DNA of 64,000 nt from Tritrichomonas musculus (lineage: Eukaryota > Parabasalia > Tritrichomonadida > Tritrichomonadidae), in the NCBI GenBank assembly GCA_039105265.1, contig JAPFFF010000078.1:207461-271460 (forward strand), read 5' to 3'. How positions within the stretch are numbered: position 1 is the first letter of the stretch; every line of letters starts with the position of its first letter. Positions 1 through 12,000 of this stretch are shown here, piece after piece. Made by a program: the position numbers and the translations under genes. Below the pieces are notes generated by a model that was given only the letters and a program-made list of their open reading frames with translations, was not told where the DNA came from and did no database searches.

Positions 1-3000
1 GCACATTGCGTGCATTCCTTGTCAAGAGATCCTGTGCATTTGGCGCAGTTTGCCCCGCATGGCTCGCAGAATTTCTTTTTATTTAAGAACTCGCCATCAC
101 GGCATTCGGTACAAAGGTTTCTTGCACCTTCGCATTCCTTGCAGTTTGAGTCACAGGCTTTGCATTCTTTGCCGTAGAAGTAGTAGCCTGTTCTGCATGT
201 GACGCAGTTGTTTGAATTAACTGTGCAGTTTCCGCATGTTTCATCGCATCTGATGCAGAATCCAGTTGCACCGAGGTAGTAGTGCTCCTTGCATTCAATG
301 CATTGGCCGTTATTGTCGCAGTGTGCGCACCCTGTCGAGCATTGGACGCAGTATTGTCCCTCCTTGTAGTATCCATCGGCGCACTTAATGCAGCCGTTTG
401 AGCCACCTGACGAGCATGTCTTGCATGTGATTGAGCATTTCTGGCATTTCCAGTTTGCGTCTGAGTAGTAGCCATCATTGCACGTGCTGCACTTAGTTCC
501 ACTCGAGCAGTACTTGCAGTTTTCGTCGCATCTTTGGCATTGGACGCCGTTGTCGTCAGCGACTGGGTACCAGCCATCTTCGCATGATGTGCATGTGTAT
601 TTGTCTGTGCATTTTGTGCAGTGTGCTGGGCACGAATAGCAGGTGCTTGATGACAAGTAGTAGCCATCTTTGCATGCTTGGCATGAGTATGTTCCAGTGC
701 ACTGCGCGCATGTTGATGAGCAGTTTTGGCACTTGTTGCTGCTGTCGAGATATTGGCCAGTCTTGCATGATGTGCAATGTGTTGCTGATTCTTCGCCGCA
801 CGTTAAACAGCCTGCATCGCACTTGGACGTGCACATTCCGTTAACAAGCAAATAGCCAGCTTTGCACTCAAGGCAGGATGTTGCATCACACGACTTGCAG
901 TTGTCGGCGCTGCATTTGACGCAGTTCTTGTTTGAGTTGAGGAAGTATCCATCTATGCATGAATCGCATGATCCTCTGCCACTGCATGTACGGCAGTTGT
1001 TTCCGCAATATGTGCACAAGCCTGAATCGAGGAAGTATCCTTCGCTACAGCTTGTGCATGTGTAAGCACTGCCAGAGCAAGTTTTGCATGAATAGGAGCA
1101 GCTGGAGCAGCTATAGCCGGTGTAATAGTAGCCATCGGCGCATGTGTTTGCAACGCAGTCTGATCCATAAGGACCAGTGCATTCGTTGCATCCAGAGCAC
1201 TTGGCACATGTGTTGCCATCCAAATAGTATCCGGGCATGCACTTTGAGCATGTTCTGCCATTTGTTGGATCGCAAACTGCGCAGTTTGGTGTTCTGCATT
1301 TTGTGCAGTATGCGTATTCATACCAGTAGTCGTAGACATACTCAACTTGTAAGAAGTATCCGTCATAGCATGTCGTGCAGTCTGCATCAGAGCCATAGGA
1401 GCATGTCTTGCATGTTGAGTGGCACTTCCTGCATGCACCATATGAATAGTAGTATCCTTCTGGTGGGCAGTTTTTGCAGTCGTATTCGCCAGATCCTGAG
1501 CATGTGAGGCAGTTTTCATGGCATTTGCCACATTTGTTATCACTGCTTAAGTAGCTCTTTTCATGGCATGAAGTGCAGTGATCTTTGGTATCCTTGCAAG
1601 TCTTGCATGAGCTGTCACATTGTTCGCATACTCCGTTGAGTAAGAAGTATCCTTCAGAGCAGTTGAGGCAGTTATTTTGGCTTGTGCACTGTCCACAGTG
1701 TTCTGTGCATGAAGAACACTTGCTTCCATCGTAGTAGTATCCTTCAACGCATGATCCGCAGTTTGTTGCTGAACCTGTGCAAGTTGCGCATGGAGATTCG
1801 CATTTTTGGCATTTGCCATTAGAATCAGCATATGAACCGTCTGTGCATGATGTGCACGTTTTTCCGTCTGTTCCAGTGCATGTCTTGCATGGAAGCTTGC
1901 ATGTTTGGCAGTCACCATATTCATCGGCATAATAACCGTCTTTGCATTCTTTACATTTTCCATCTTGTTGGCATTCCTTGCAGTTTTCTTGGCATGGTTT
2001 GCATTCTTTGTTCTCACCTTGGGTGCTTAAGTAATAGCCATCAGTGCAAGCAGTGCAACTATTATCTTCACTTCCTGTGCATGATTTGCAGTTTGTGAGT
2101 GTGCATGGTCTGCATACTTCAATTCCAGTGACATCATCAGTATAGACGTAAAATCCTTCAGCGCATTTTTGGCATTGGCATGCTTCATCGTATTCGAGGC
2201 AGTTGTCAAGATTGCACTTATAGCATTCATGTTCAAGAGTGGCTCCATAGCCAGGCCCAATATCATCGCATGAATTATAACAGACTCCATTATATAAAAA
2301 TTGATTACCCTTGCATTTGATGCAATTATCTGAGGAATCTTTACATTCAGCGCATTTAGAACTGCATGATAAACATTGTCCATCTTTATGATAACTTCCT
2401 GTATGGCAAGATGTACAATATGATGGCGATTCATCGCAAGTCTTGCATGATGAGCTGCAGCTTGTGCACAATCCTTGCCCATTAAAAATGAAACCATCAG
2501 CGCACGATGAGCATTCATGTTCTGATGATCCTTGGCATGTTTTGCATGTTTTATGGCAAGGTGAACATTTCCCATCAACAAGATGATATCCATCTTTGCA
2601 GCCTGTGCATATCGAAGTCTTTTCATAGCTAGTTGATGCCGGATCTTGCTCGCATTTATTGCAATTTTCATCAGTGGAATTGCATGGTGAGCATTTATAA
2701 TCACTAGAATAAGATATTGATATGTAATATCCAGGCGAGCAAGTTAAGCAATAGGTATTAGCTCCACCATCGCACGTAGTGCAAGCTTTATCGCATTTCT
2801 TGCACGTGTTTGAAGTAGGATAATAACCATCTAAGCAATCATCGCAAATTTCGCCATTTTCGCTTGATCTGCAAGTCTTACATCCTTCTTTGCACTTTTG
2901 GCAAGTATTGTTAACAAGAGAGAATCCAGCTTTGCAAGAAGTGCATGTTGTAGGCGTATGTTCGCAAGTTTGACACTCTGAAGAACATGTTGAGCTGCAT

Positions 3001-5834
3001 GATCCATGTCCATCATATAAATTACCAGCAACGCATGATTTGCATACACTAGCAGATGAACAAGTTGCACAAGGAGATACACATTTCGTGCATTTTCCAT
3101 CTTGTAGGTAGTATCCATCATAGCAATCATAGCATGTAACATCCCCAGAAACAGTTGTAGAGCAATGCTTGCAATTTGCGGGACAAACTGTGCAAGAAAC
3201 AAGTTCCCTATTATCTTCTCTAGGTCTGCTGTAATAACCATCCAAGCATTTCGTGCAGCTGTGGATATCCTTATCGCATTTACTGCAGCCAGTTTCGCAT
3301 GGTTCACAATCAGCAATATCATTAAGATGATAGCCATCTGAGCATTTTGTGCAATTTGTAATAGAACTGCATTCAGCACATCCATGCTCACAACTTGAGC
3401 ATCTATATTCATAATATGGATAGCCTACATATTCTTTAATATAGCCTTCTTTGCATACATCGCAATCAAAGCTTGAAGAGCCTGTGCAATTATAGCATGA
3501 TGAGTCGCATTCTAAGCATTTTCTTAGATTCCTTTCGAAATAAAATCCTGGATCGCATTCATCACAATCATCAGCAGTTGGACCGTGGCATTCATAGCAT
3601 ACGTCTGCACATGGAGCGCATGATCCATCTTCAAGTGGGTAAAATTCTGGATCGCAATCATAGCATCCATCTTTAGTACACTTTGTGCAGTTTGCTGGAC
3701 AAGAAGTGCATCTTTTTACATCATTCATGTAATAACCATTAGCACATTCAACACAAGCATCTGTTCCATCTGTGCAAGAAGCGCATGATTCATGACATTT
3801 GGCACATGTTCCATCTTTTGGATAGTATCCTTCAGAGCAAGAAGAGCAGCTTGATTCACTTCCGCATTCTACACAGCCTTCAGGGCAAGATATGCATGAT
3901 TTTCCACTGAGATAAAAACCTGAAGAGCATGCATCGCATGAAGTTGCTGATGAGCAAGTTCGGCATTCTTTATTACATGGGGTGCACTTGCCATCGTTGT
4001 CATAATAGCCTGGTTTGCAGTTCAGGCATCCATCCTTTGTGCAACTAGCGCAACCTTCAGAACATTTCTTGCAATCATGTCTCAAGCCATCACTATAATC
4101 ATAGGAAGCATAAGCATCATCAGCGCATTTTAAGCAGAAAGAATCGTAACCTTGGTAGATGCAAGTGCTGCAATGGTCTTTTTCAGGGCAAGAATAGCAT
4201 AATCCAGATTTTAGGTAAAATCCATCTTTGCATTCATTGCAAAAAGTTGGTCCTTCACATTTTTTGCAATCACCACCGCAATCTTGGCAAAAATACCTGT
4301 CATTGATATATTGACCATCATGGCAAGATGTGCATCTGTTTCTTAAGCCTTCACATGTTTTACAATTTGGATCGCAAGCTTTGCATTGGCTTCCATAGAA
4401 GTAAAATCCTTCTGCACATTCATCACATGAGGCACTATCTGGCCCGTGGCAGTTTTTACATGATGGATCACAACTATGGCAATGGAAACTATCATCAGGA
4501 TAAAATCCTTCGTTGCATTTTGTACATACTGTAGAATCATCGCATTCATCACAGTTGGAGCTGCATGGATTGCAATATATTTTTCTTTCGCCATTTTCAA
4601 TAATGACTTTCTTAAAGTAGCCACGTTTGCATTCCACACATTGATGTGAACCTAGTCCTGAGCATGTTTCACAAGATTCATAGCATGCATGGCACTGTCC
4701 ATCTATTTTATGGTATCCTTCTTCGCATTCAATGCATTTGTCTCTTGCACACTCTTTGCAACCAGTAAATGTTCCATTACATGGAACGCACTCGGAATCT
4801 CCTTCCTTAATTCTGAGATAAAATGATGGATAGCAAGACAAACAATCGGTTTTTGATGATGACATGCAGGTGTTGCATGATTCATCACAATCTACGCATT
4901 TATCAAAACTTTGGCCTTTTTGCAAAAATTGATGTTCTCCGCAAGCAGTGCAATTATAACTTGATCCAGAACATTCGGCACATGATGACGAGCAGGCATA
5001 ACATGATGATAGAGAAAGATATGAATTTGAATGACATTTTGTGCAACTTCCTGCTGTGCCTTCGCATGCTGCACAATTATCAGCGCAAGGAGTATTGCAT
5101 TTTTTATCAGAATCAAGAAGATATCCATCTTTGCATTTTTGACATACACCATCTGATACTTCAGCACAGTTTTCATCATCATTTTTTACACAAGAGTCAT
5201 AGGATAAATGGTATCCTTCGTAACAATCTGTGCAGGTAGAATATGAAGAACATTTTTTGCAATTATAATAAGTTGAGCATTTTTCACAAGTACCATAAGA
5301 TAAATAATAACCATCTGCGCATTTTTCGTCATTACTTCCTGTGCATTGGGATGCTAAAGTTCCTGTGCAACCATTTCGACAAGCTGCACTGCATTTTACA
5401 CAAGTTCCGTCAGATGACTTTGAGTAGCCAGTGAGACATTCATCACACTCTGTGTGATCGCCTGAGTCGCATTTTGAGCAATGGTCTGGGCAAGGTTGAC
5501 AATATTTTTTGTCTCCTGAAGTATATAAGTAAAAACCTTCTCTGCAGGTCAAGCATTCATCTTCAGAAGGATTTTGTCCAGTTGATGAGCAGGTTTTGCA
5601 AGTTGGATGGCAAGCATAACAATAATAAACATAATCATAGCCCCCCCAATAATCATATTCATAAACTTTATAAACATAATAACCATCTTCGCATTTAGTG
5701 CATTCAGATGAATATGTACTCGGACATTCTATACAATGATTCACATATGAACATTTAGTTTCTGAAGCAACATCTCTGATTAAATAAAGCAATACCAGTA
5801 AACATAATGATCTTGTATTAATAGAAAGTAGCAT
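1..5834 (-). CDS. Giant Cys-rich repeat surface protein (partial, 3' end beyond window)
   Basis: The reading frame opens with ATG at 5834 and stays open to the left edge, giving at least 1944 codons with no stop. The N-terminus has a hydrophobic stretch (LCLLVLLYLI) ending near VASETKCS, typical of a signal peptide. The rest is a dense run of Cys-rich modules of the type C-x2-C-x(n)-C-x2-C-x(3-5)-GYY/GFY, matching furin-like / growth-factor-receptor Cys-rich repeats (established family feature). Such proteins are usually secreted or type I membrane proteins; a membrane anchor would lie outside the window. The 5' part is AT-rich and the 3' part (about 1-2000) is clearly richer in G and C. Ligand and function are not recognisable. 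An adhesin, receptor or variant surface protein are all possible. Confidence 0.85.
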   Translation of the reverse strand, partial: MLLSINTRSLCLLVLLYLIRDVASETKCSYVNHCIECPSTYSSECTKCEDGYYVYKVYEYDYWGGYDYVYYCYACHPTCKTCSSTGQNPSEDECLTCREGFYLYTSGDKKYCQPCPDHCSKCDSGDHTECDECLTGYSKSSDGTCVKCSAACRNGCTGTLASQCTGSNDEKCADGYYLSYGTCEKCSTYYNCKKCSSYSTCTDCYEGYHLSYDSCVKNDDENCAEVSDGVCQKCKDGYLLDSDKKCNTPCADNCAACEGTAGSCTKCHSNSYLSLSSCYACSSSCAECSGSSYNCTACGEHQFLQKGQSFDKCVDCDESCNTCMSSSKTDCLSCYPSFYLRIKEGDSECVPCNGTFTGCKECARDKCIECEEGYHKIDGQCHACYESCETCSGLGSHQCVECKRGYFKKVIIENGERKIYCNPCSSNCDECDDSTVCTKCNEGFYPDDSFHCHSCDPSCKNCHGPDSASCDECAEGFYFYGSQCKACDPNCKTCEGLRNRCTSCHDGQYINDRYFCQDCGGDCKKCEGPTFCNECKDGFYLKSGLCYSCPEKDHCSTCIYQGYDSFCLKCADDAYASYDYSDGLRHDCKKCSEGCASCTKDGCLNCKPGYYDNDGKCTPCNKECRTCSSATSCDACSSGFYLSGKSCISCPEGCVECGSESSCSSCSEGYYPKDGTCAKCHESCASCTDGTDACVECANGYYMNDVKRCTSCPANCTKCTKDGCYDCDPEFYPLEDGSCAPCADVCYECHGPTADDCDECDPGFYFERNLRKCLECDSSCYNCTGSSSFDCDVCKEGYIKEYVGYPYYEYRCSSCEHGCAECSSITNCTKCSDGYHLNDIADCEPCETGCSKCDKDIHSCTKCLDGYYSRPREDNRELVSCTVCPANCKHCSTTVSGDVTCYDCYDGYYLQDGKCTKCVSPCATCSSASVCKSCVAGNLYDGHGSCSSTCSSECQTCEHTPTTCTSCKAGFSLVNNTCQKCKEGCKTCRSSENGEICDDCLDGYYPTSNTCKKCDKACTTCDGGANTYCLTCSPGYYISISYSSDYKCSPCNSTDENCNKCEQDPASTSYEKTSICTGCKDGYHLVDGKCSPCHKTCKTCQGSSEHECSSCADGFIFNGQGLCTSCSSSCKTCDESPSYCTSCHTGSYHKDGQCLSCSSKCAECKDSSDNCIKCKGNQFLYNGVCYNSCDDIGPGYGATLEHECYKCNLDNCLEYDEACQCQKCAEGFYVYTDDVTGIEVCRPCTLTNCKSCTGSEDNSCTACTDGYYLSTQGENKECKPCQENCKECQQDGKCKECKDGYYADEYGDCQTCKLPCKTCTGTDGKTCTSCTDGSYADSNGKCQKCESPCATCTGSATNCGSCVEGYYYDGSKCSSCTEHCGQCTSQNNCLNCSEGYFLLNGVCEQCDSSCKTCKDTKDHCTSCHEKSYLSSDNKCGKCHENCLTCSGSGEYDCKNCPPEGYYYSYGACRKCHSTCKTCSYGSDADCTTCYDGYFLQVEYVYDYWYEYAYCTKCRTPNCAVCDPTNGRTCSKCMPGYYLDGNTCAKCSGCNECTGPYGSDCVANTCADGYYYTGYSCSSCSYSCKTCSGSAYTCTSCSEGYFLDSGLCTYCGNNCRTCSGRGSCDSCIDGYFLNSNKNCVKCSADNCKSCDATSCLECKAGYLLVNGMCTSKCDAGCLTCGEESATHCTSCKTGQYLDSSNKCQNCSSTCAQCTGTYSCQACKDGYYLSSSTCYSCPAHCTKCTDKYTCTSCEDGWYPVADDNGVQCQRCDENCKYCSSGTKCSTCNDGYYSDANWKCQKCSITCKTCSSGGSNGCIKCADGYYKEGQYCVQCSTGCAHCDNNGQCIECKEHYYLGATGFCIRCDETCGNCTVNSNNCVTCRTGYYFYGKECKACDSNCKECEGARNLCTECRDGEFLNKKKFCEPCGANCAKCTGSLDKECTQC

Positions 5835-5848
5835 TGCTTATTTGGTAG

Positions 5849-5853
5849 AATGA
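5849..5853 (-). promoter_or_regulatory. Initiator-like motif of the Cys-rich gene
   Basis: On the minus strand TCATT fits the trichomonad initiator consensus TCA(+1)Y(T/A). The +1 A would be at 5851, giving a 17-nt 5' UTR before the ATG at 5834, as expected for the very short leaders of trichomonad mRNAs. The motif is short and the flank AT-rich, so chance is possible. Confidence 0.45.
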
Positions 5854-6598
5854 TATATAAAAAATGAAATAAATAGTTTTATGTTTACTATTAAAAATTC
5901 ATTAGTATTTTATTATCATTAATATCTAAATATTTTAATGCTTTTAAGTTTTTAATATTTAATATTATGTATATATTTAAATTTTTTAAATAATTAAATG
6001 AATTATTTATGAAAATTAATTAATTATTTTAATATATACCGAAGAAAAAAAATTGTTAAGAATTTTAAATTTCTGAAGACACTATTGAAATTAAAAATTG
6101 AATATATTTTTTGATCACATAAATTTAAAAAATTCGCCAATTTGGAAAATTAAAAGGTTAAAAGCAATTAGAATTATTATTTATACCTTTTTTGAATTGT
6201 TTATTATTTTAAAAATATAAATTCTAAAAACAATATTTAGATATTTATATTCATAATTATTCTCAAAATATAAAAAAGAGAAATTGAATTATTCTCTATG
6301 TATCTATTAATACTTAACATTTTTATAAATATATATATTATTAAATAATTAATAATTAAATATAAATCAAATATATTTTATTTTTTTCATATATTATACT
6401 TTAATAAATGCAGGAAAAGCAAATAATAAATGATTGATAACGTGATTTTTTCAGATAGTTTTGGCCATAATTTCAATTGATGGTATAGAAATAAAAAATT
6501 GAAATGATGAGCAAATTGGATTAATATTATTAATCTTCTCACTGATTTAAACTAAAATTTCAAAAAAATTTAACAGTTATTTTTAACATTCTATCTTC

Positions 6599-6625
6599 TT
6601 TTTTTTTTTTTTTTTTTGGGGGGGG
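6599..6625. repeat. T19-G8 homopolymer junction
   Basis: Nineteen T residues are followed directly by eight G residues, the only long G run in this otherwise AT-rich spacer. Real tract length is uncertain because homopolymers are error-prone in sequencing. Confidence 0.8.
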
Positions 6626-6830
6626 ATTATATGTTAATATCAAAAATTATGAAAGTGAAATTCACTTAGTGAATTATATGTATACGTTTCAAATGCATAA
6701 GTGATCTATTTTTAATATTTTTATAAGCTGAATAAGTGTTATCTAAAGCATCATTTCTTTGAAAAAGGTTGAAAAATAATTGTATTTTTGTATTTAAATA
6801 AAATCTTGCCTAATAATCGTGGGCATTCTT

Positions 6831-6898
6831 ACAATCATATGTAAATAAAAGTATTTTACAATCATATGTAAATAAACGCATTTTTCAATCATATGTAG
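6831..6898 (+). repeat. 27-bp tandem repeat, about 2.5 copies
   Basis: The phrase ACAATCATATGTAAATAAA starts at 6831 and again at 6858, followed by a partial third copy (CAATCATATGTA) at 6886. The period is 27 bp. No function is apparent. Confidence 0.7.
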
Positions 6899-9025
6899 AG
6901 TCATTTAATTGATAAATTTTTTTTATAAAATTGTTTTCTTTTTTTTTGCGTTATGTAATTAATATATTCAAAATTTTATTTTATTTATAAATAATATAAT
7001 AGTAAATATATATAAATATTACTTTAAAATTTTGATTAAGGGTAAATGAAAAAAATTGGAGATGGCTTTGCCATAAAATGAGTAGTCTCAAAAAGTTCGC
7101 TCTTTTGCGAGAAATTAGGTAATCCCAAAAGAAACGAAACCCAAACAAACCAAGTCAAATCCAAATCTTCTAAAAAATGATTTTGAAAAATATTCAATGA
7201 AAATAAATATATATTTTTTAGACTTAATATTTTATCTAAATATTATGTTCAATCATATTTCACATGAATAGGTTTTATATTCTGTGATAAGTTAAAGGAC
7301 ATTTAACTTTTTATAAACCTTTCAATATTGAAAAGGCTCATAGAAAATTAGATTAAATGGTAGTTTCATGGAAAAAGTTTAGGCCAATAATGAAAAAATA
7401 TCACCAGACCGATCATTTTTGGAAGCCGTTCAAATTTTTTATTGATTAAATAAAATGGTTTTTATTGAAACTAAAAAGGAAAATAAATGATATTTAAATA
7501 ATATGTTTTATATCTATAAAAATAAATATAAAAAAAGCTGAGTAAAAATTTTTATATGAAAACTATTTTGTGATAACTCATTGATTTTCCTCAAATATTA
7601 AAATTTTGATAGTGGTCTCATAAATTATAAATTGTATATTTGCCAAATATCTATAAAATCAAATCAAAAAATGAAAGAATATAGATATGGTCTTGCTAGT
7701 AATAAAATTTTACATTTGAAAAAATATAAGACTCATTATGCAAATAAATAGTTATATCAAAACCCAAGATTTTTAATGAAAATATCAAAAACAAATATAT
7801 CTTAATTATTTTACTGTGAGCACGTGATATTTTTTAAAATTATATATAAATATTTAATACTGCAAAATATAAAGTGTTAAAAATGTATTTTTAAAAATTG
7901 AAATAATTGAGATACAGTGGGTAAAAATATCTTGGACCATTCAAAATTAGCTCATTGAAAATAATTTAAAAAACAAAAAAAATTTTCAAAGAATTTATTT
8001 TAAATTTCATTAACCTCATTCAAAATATTCAGTTGGTACAAGACAAATTGAATCGGCCCAAGACATTTCAAATTACTGTATAATATTTTTTACAATTATA
8101 GTTTTTGTTGGGTTTATATGAGATATAGAGTCCAGCCGACTTATATATAATATCTAAAATAAAAACCCACCACCAAAAACAAAAATTGCGGTTTTGAACC
8201 CAAGGAAATTGATTATTTATATTTAAAATTTTTAGTTATCAAAAAGTTTAACTTTTCAAAACCAACCACCCATTTAACTTTACGTTTTTCTATGAGGTGT
8301 AAATACCTAAAATCAAATCAATTTATCTACAAATGAAAGGAAAATATCAAAGAAAATGGATACTTAACGAAAAAGATTATTCATCTGGATCGCAAAAATT
8401 AAAAAAAAAAAGATTTAAATGTCTATCATAAGTTTTATTTAAAAGTCATAATACCATTTCATCATTTAACAGTAAACTAAAATATCAAAATTATAAAACT
8501 ACAAGTACTTAAGATGATCATAAAATTTAATATAATTAAATTGTTTCATCACTCTTGAAGTAATTAGGTAATATGTCATTAAGGATTATTTTATTTAACA
8601 CAAAGAACCTATATATTAAAAAAATATTGTTTCTAGTTAATTTTATAATAAGATATAAAGTGGTTTTACGACATTCTTAACGTACGAAAAAATTGTTACA
8701 CTTTTGTCTTTCATTTTTCAAATGCTGTAGGGGAAAAAATTACAGTAAACCATTGGAAACCATCTATAATTAGAGTAGTTTTCAAAAACTTTCTTTTGAG
8801 TTAATTTTGGTATTTATATATATGTATATGTTAATATCAATCATGTATATTCACTTTTTATTATTTTGATAAAAGATATTATGGATTTATATTTTTTTTG
8901 GAACTAATTCAAATTGTATAACCACCTAAATTCAATAATACTTTTCTTTCGAGCTCAATTTTTGTTTGAGAGAATATTTCAATTTTTGATATAGTTCTAA
9001 AATTTTATTTCAAACATAAAATTTT

Positions 9026-12000
9026 ATGGAGGAAAACTCCTCCTTTTCATTAGCAGAAAATCTTTTTTTTATAAAATTAACCACGATATTGACCATAATA
9101 GTTGTGATAGCCTCGATTTTCTTTATTATTAAATTAAAAAAATCACTTCCAACTTTCCTTTTCAGATATATTATTAATAATTCAGTTACATCGAATGTCT
9201 TTTTACGGATTTCTGATTTAAAATGTAAATCATGTAAATTTTCTTTAAAAAAACGCCAGTTATCTTTGAAGAAATGTTCTTTTCGATTTTCAAATTATAT
9301 ATTTTCATTTCAAAGAATTCATTTCCACATTCCTCTTGGCTCGCAAAAATACGAAACTATTCCTGGGATTCGCTCAAATTATATATTTAATGCACAACTT
9401 TCAATTTATGATATGTTAATCAATTATCTTTCGCCAATCCCTGAAAATAATCTGCAGAATTGTGATTTAACAGATGTAAATATTAATAATTTCATTGGTT
9501 TTTTGCAAAATAACAGAGTTTCAGATGGAACAAACGAAGATTTTCAACTTAAAATTCCAAGTAATTATTTTTGTTATGAGAACAATCACGAAAAAATTCT
9601 TTTTAATTATCCCAAGATAGATATTTATTCATTTGCTTTAGAAATAAAAAATCAAAATCATAATACTACTGAAAATGCTCCCCAAACTTTATGTAATTCT
9701 GTTTTATATACATCTTCTAAACTGGAAATTTGTGAAAGCAATGATGGTATTCTATCATATAATATAAAAAATATTAGAGTTAGCTCTATATATCATAATT
9801 CTGCAAAAGTTGAAGTACCGCAGAAGCCACTCCTCTTTGCCACAGATTTTATACAGATTAAGACAAATTTTACATTTTTCTCATTACAAAATTCAACAAT
9901 TTTCATCAAATTAGCCATTGCTCCAGTATTTTTTCCAGTTGGAAACGAAGGTATCACACAATTTGTTCAGGAAATAGAAAATATATTTGCATTATCAATC
10001 CCAATATTATCGCGTGAGCCATCGGAAGCCAACATCAGACTTGTAGGATCATCAAACAACTTATTTACAGACTATTCAAGCGCATTTTTCACTCAGAGTT
10101 TTGGATCAGACCTCCTAATATCTCCAATCCAGTCCAAAGTCGAAGAAAAGTTTCAGAGCAAGCTCAAAAGCAGCACCTCGCTCCACCACGCAATATACGG
10201 GCACTTCCGCGGCCTGTGGCGCCTCAAGCAGATGAACAAGAGGAAAAAGCAGAAAAAAGGGCCCTGCACGCCGGACAGGAATAAGAAGCTCTTCGCGTCA
10301 TTCTCGTCGCCAAACATAATATTCGACTTCCAAGGCGACAAGAGCCAAGCGGGCGCACAGCCAATCCCGCTCGCACCGCCGGGCTCGGCTTCGGCGGCAA
10401 TTGAGACAGGCGACCGCGACCCAGCGCAGGCGCAGACAGAGGCAGCAGCCGACGAGCAGCAGGCGGGCGCGCCGCCGCCACCACCACCACCTCCTCCACC
10501 GCCACCTCCTCCTCCTCCACCCCCGCCTCCGCCTCCGCCTCCGCCAGGTCTGGGCAGCGCCTCGTCCGACACGCAGGCGAAGAAGAAGCTGAACCGGCCG
10601 CCGCCACTGAAGACGCGCTCGATTTTCTGGAAGAAAGTCCGCGAGGCCCGTCTCAGCGGGACCGTCTGGGAGGGAATCAGCGAGCGCAAGCTCGATGACA
10701 GTTTTGCACTTGACGACGACGAGCTGTCGACCTTTGTGCACATATTTGCGCAGCAGCTGAGCACGTGCCGCGTGAGCAGCGGCAGCGACAGCCAGCAGAA
10801 GGCGAGCTCCGTTGTGCAGCTTGTCAGCTCCGAGAAGGTGAAGGCCGTCGGCATCCTCCTTTCCGGCCTGAAGATGCAGCCGGAGACGGTCCTCCGGCAC
10901 GTCTTCGAGCTGGACTTCATGTCCTTCAACGAGAGCCAGCTCCAGATGATGCTCAAGAACGCCCCGACGAAAGAGGACTACGCGCTGATAGACGAGTACG
11001 AGGGCGACAAGCGGCGCCTTGGCGTCTGCGAGAAGTTCTTCCTTGCGATCCGCGACTTCTCCAAGATAAACGACATGTGCGAGACAAAGGCAAAGAGCAG
11101 CGGCAGCGGCAAGAGGAAGAAGAAGAGCAGCAAGGACAAGAAGAAGTCTAAGCCCCAACCCGACACCCCACAAAAGGGCCAAGAAAAATCTGACAGCCAA
11201 AAAACAGAAAGTCCAAAAAAAGTGAAAAAAGAAGACTGCGCAAAAGACAGCGCGAGCACGCCTAAAAGTGACAAAGACAAGGCAGACGGCCCTCAGGCGC
11301 CGCCAAAGCCAAAGTGTGAGTGCGATCCATCACTCTTCTACAGAGCGCGCGTGAGCCTGATGCTCTCAATGCGGACAGCAAGAATCTCGCTCCAGTCTGT
11401 CCTCGAGAAGCTGCAGCTCATCAACGGCGCATTTGACGACATACAGAGCTCTCCAACCCTTCTGAAGGTCCTTGCGTGCATTCTTAGCCTTGGAAACGTT
11501 TTGAATGGGGGCACTGTTCGCGGCGGCGCTTATGGGTTTGACCTTTCAATCCTTCCAAAGCTTGCTGACATTCGCTCCACGTCCCTTCCTGGCTACACGC
11601 TCCTCAACTACATCGCATCGCGTCTCACAAAGAAGACGGCAAGGCGGGAAGCCAACCTGAGTGACGACGATAGCGAGTGCAGTGACTACTCGTGCTACAG
11701 TGACAGCGAGTACAATGAAGACAGCGATGCTCCTCTTAGCGTCATCGAGAAGCTTCACTACGAGATGCCAAACGTGATGATGTGCGAGAAAGTCGACCTG
11801 GGAAGCCTCCAGGCTCTCTACAAGGAGATCATGGATCAGTTCAACGAGCTCAGGGCGCTCATGAGGAAGGCTGAGGACCAGCTAGATGCGATGCAAGATG
11901 ACAAGTCTGACAACTCTGAGTTCTCAACGCCAAAGAGCAGAAGAAGAGTCAGGCGAACAGCCCTGAATCCGTTCTTGCTGGGGAGCTCTTCTGCAAAAGA

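Larger units (their letters stand above)
5854..9025. other. AT-rich intergenic region
   Basis: Divergent spacer between the Cys-rich gene and the formin. No credible open frame, tRNA or other RNA gene is visible. It is very AT-rich with many short A and T runs. It holds the T/G homopolymer and the 27-bp tandem repeat listed separately. An imperfect inverted pair lies around 8105-8190 (a GTTTTTGTTGGG-like arm facing CCCACCACCAAAAAC) without clear ends. Confidence 0.6.

Noticed and set aside
83-4639. Many minus-strand ATG-initiated frames of 60-225 codons (Ala/Thr/His- or Asn/Ala-rich)
   Set aside because: They lie in frames other than the continuous Cys-rich frame and show no cysteine periodicity.
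10153-11200. Long reverse-strand frames over the formin (267 and 300 codons)
   Set aside because: They are shadows of the GC-rich coding strand; Gly/Arg-rich translations mirror the poly-proline and FH2 codons.
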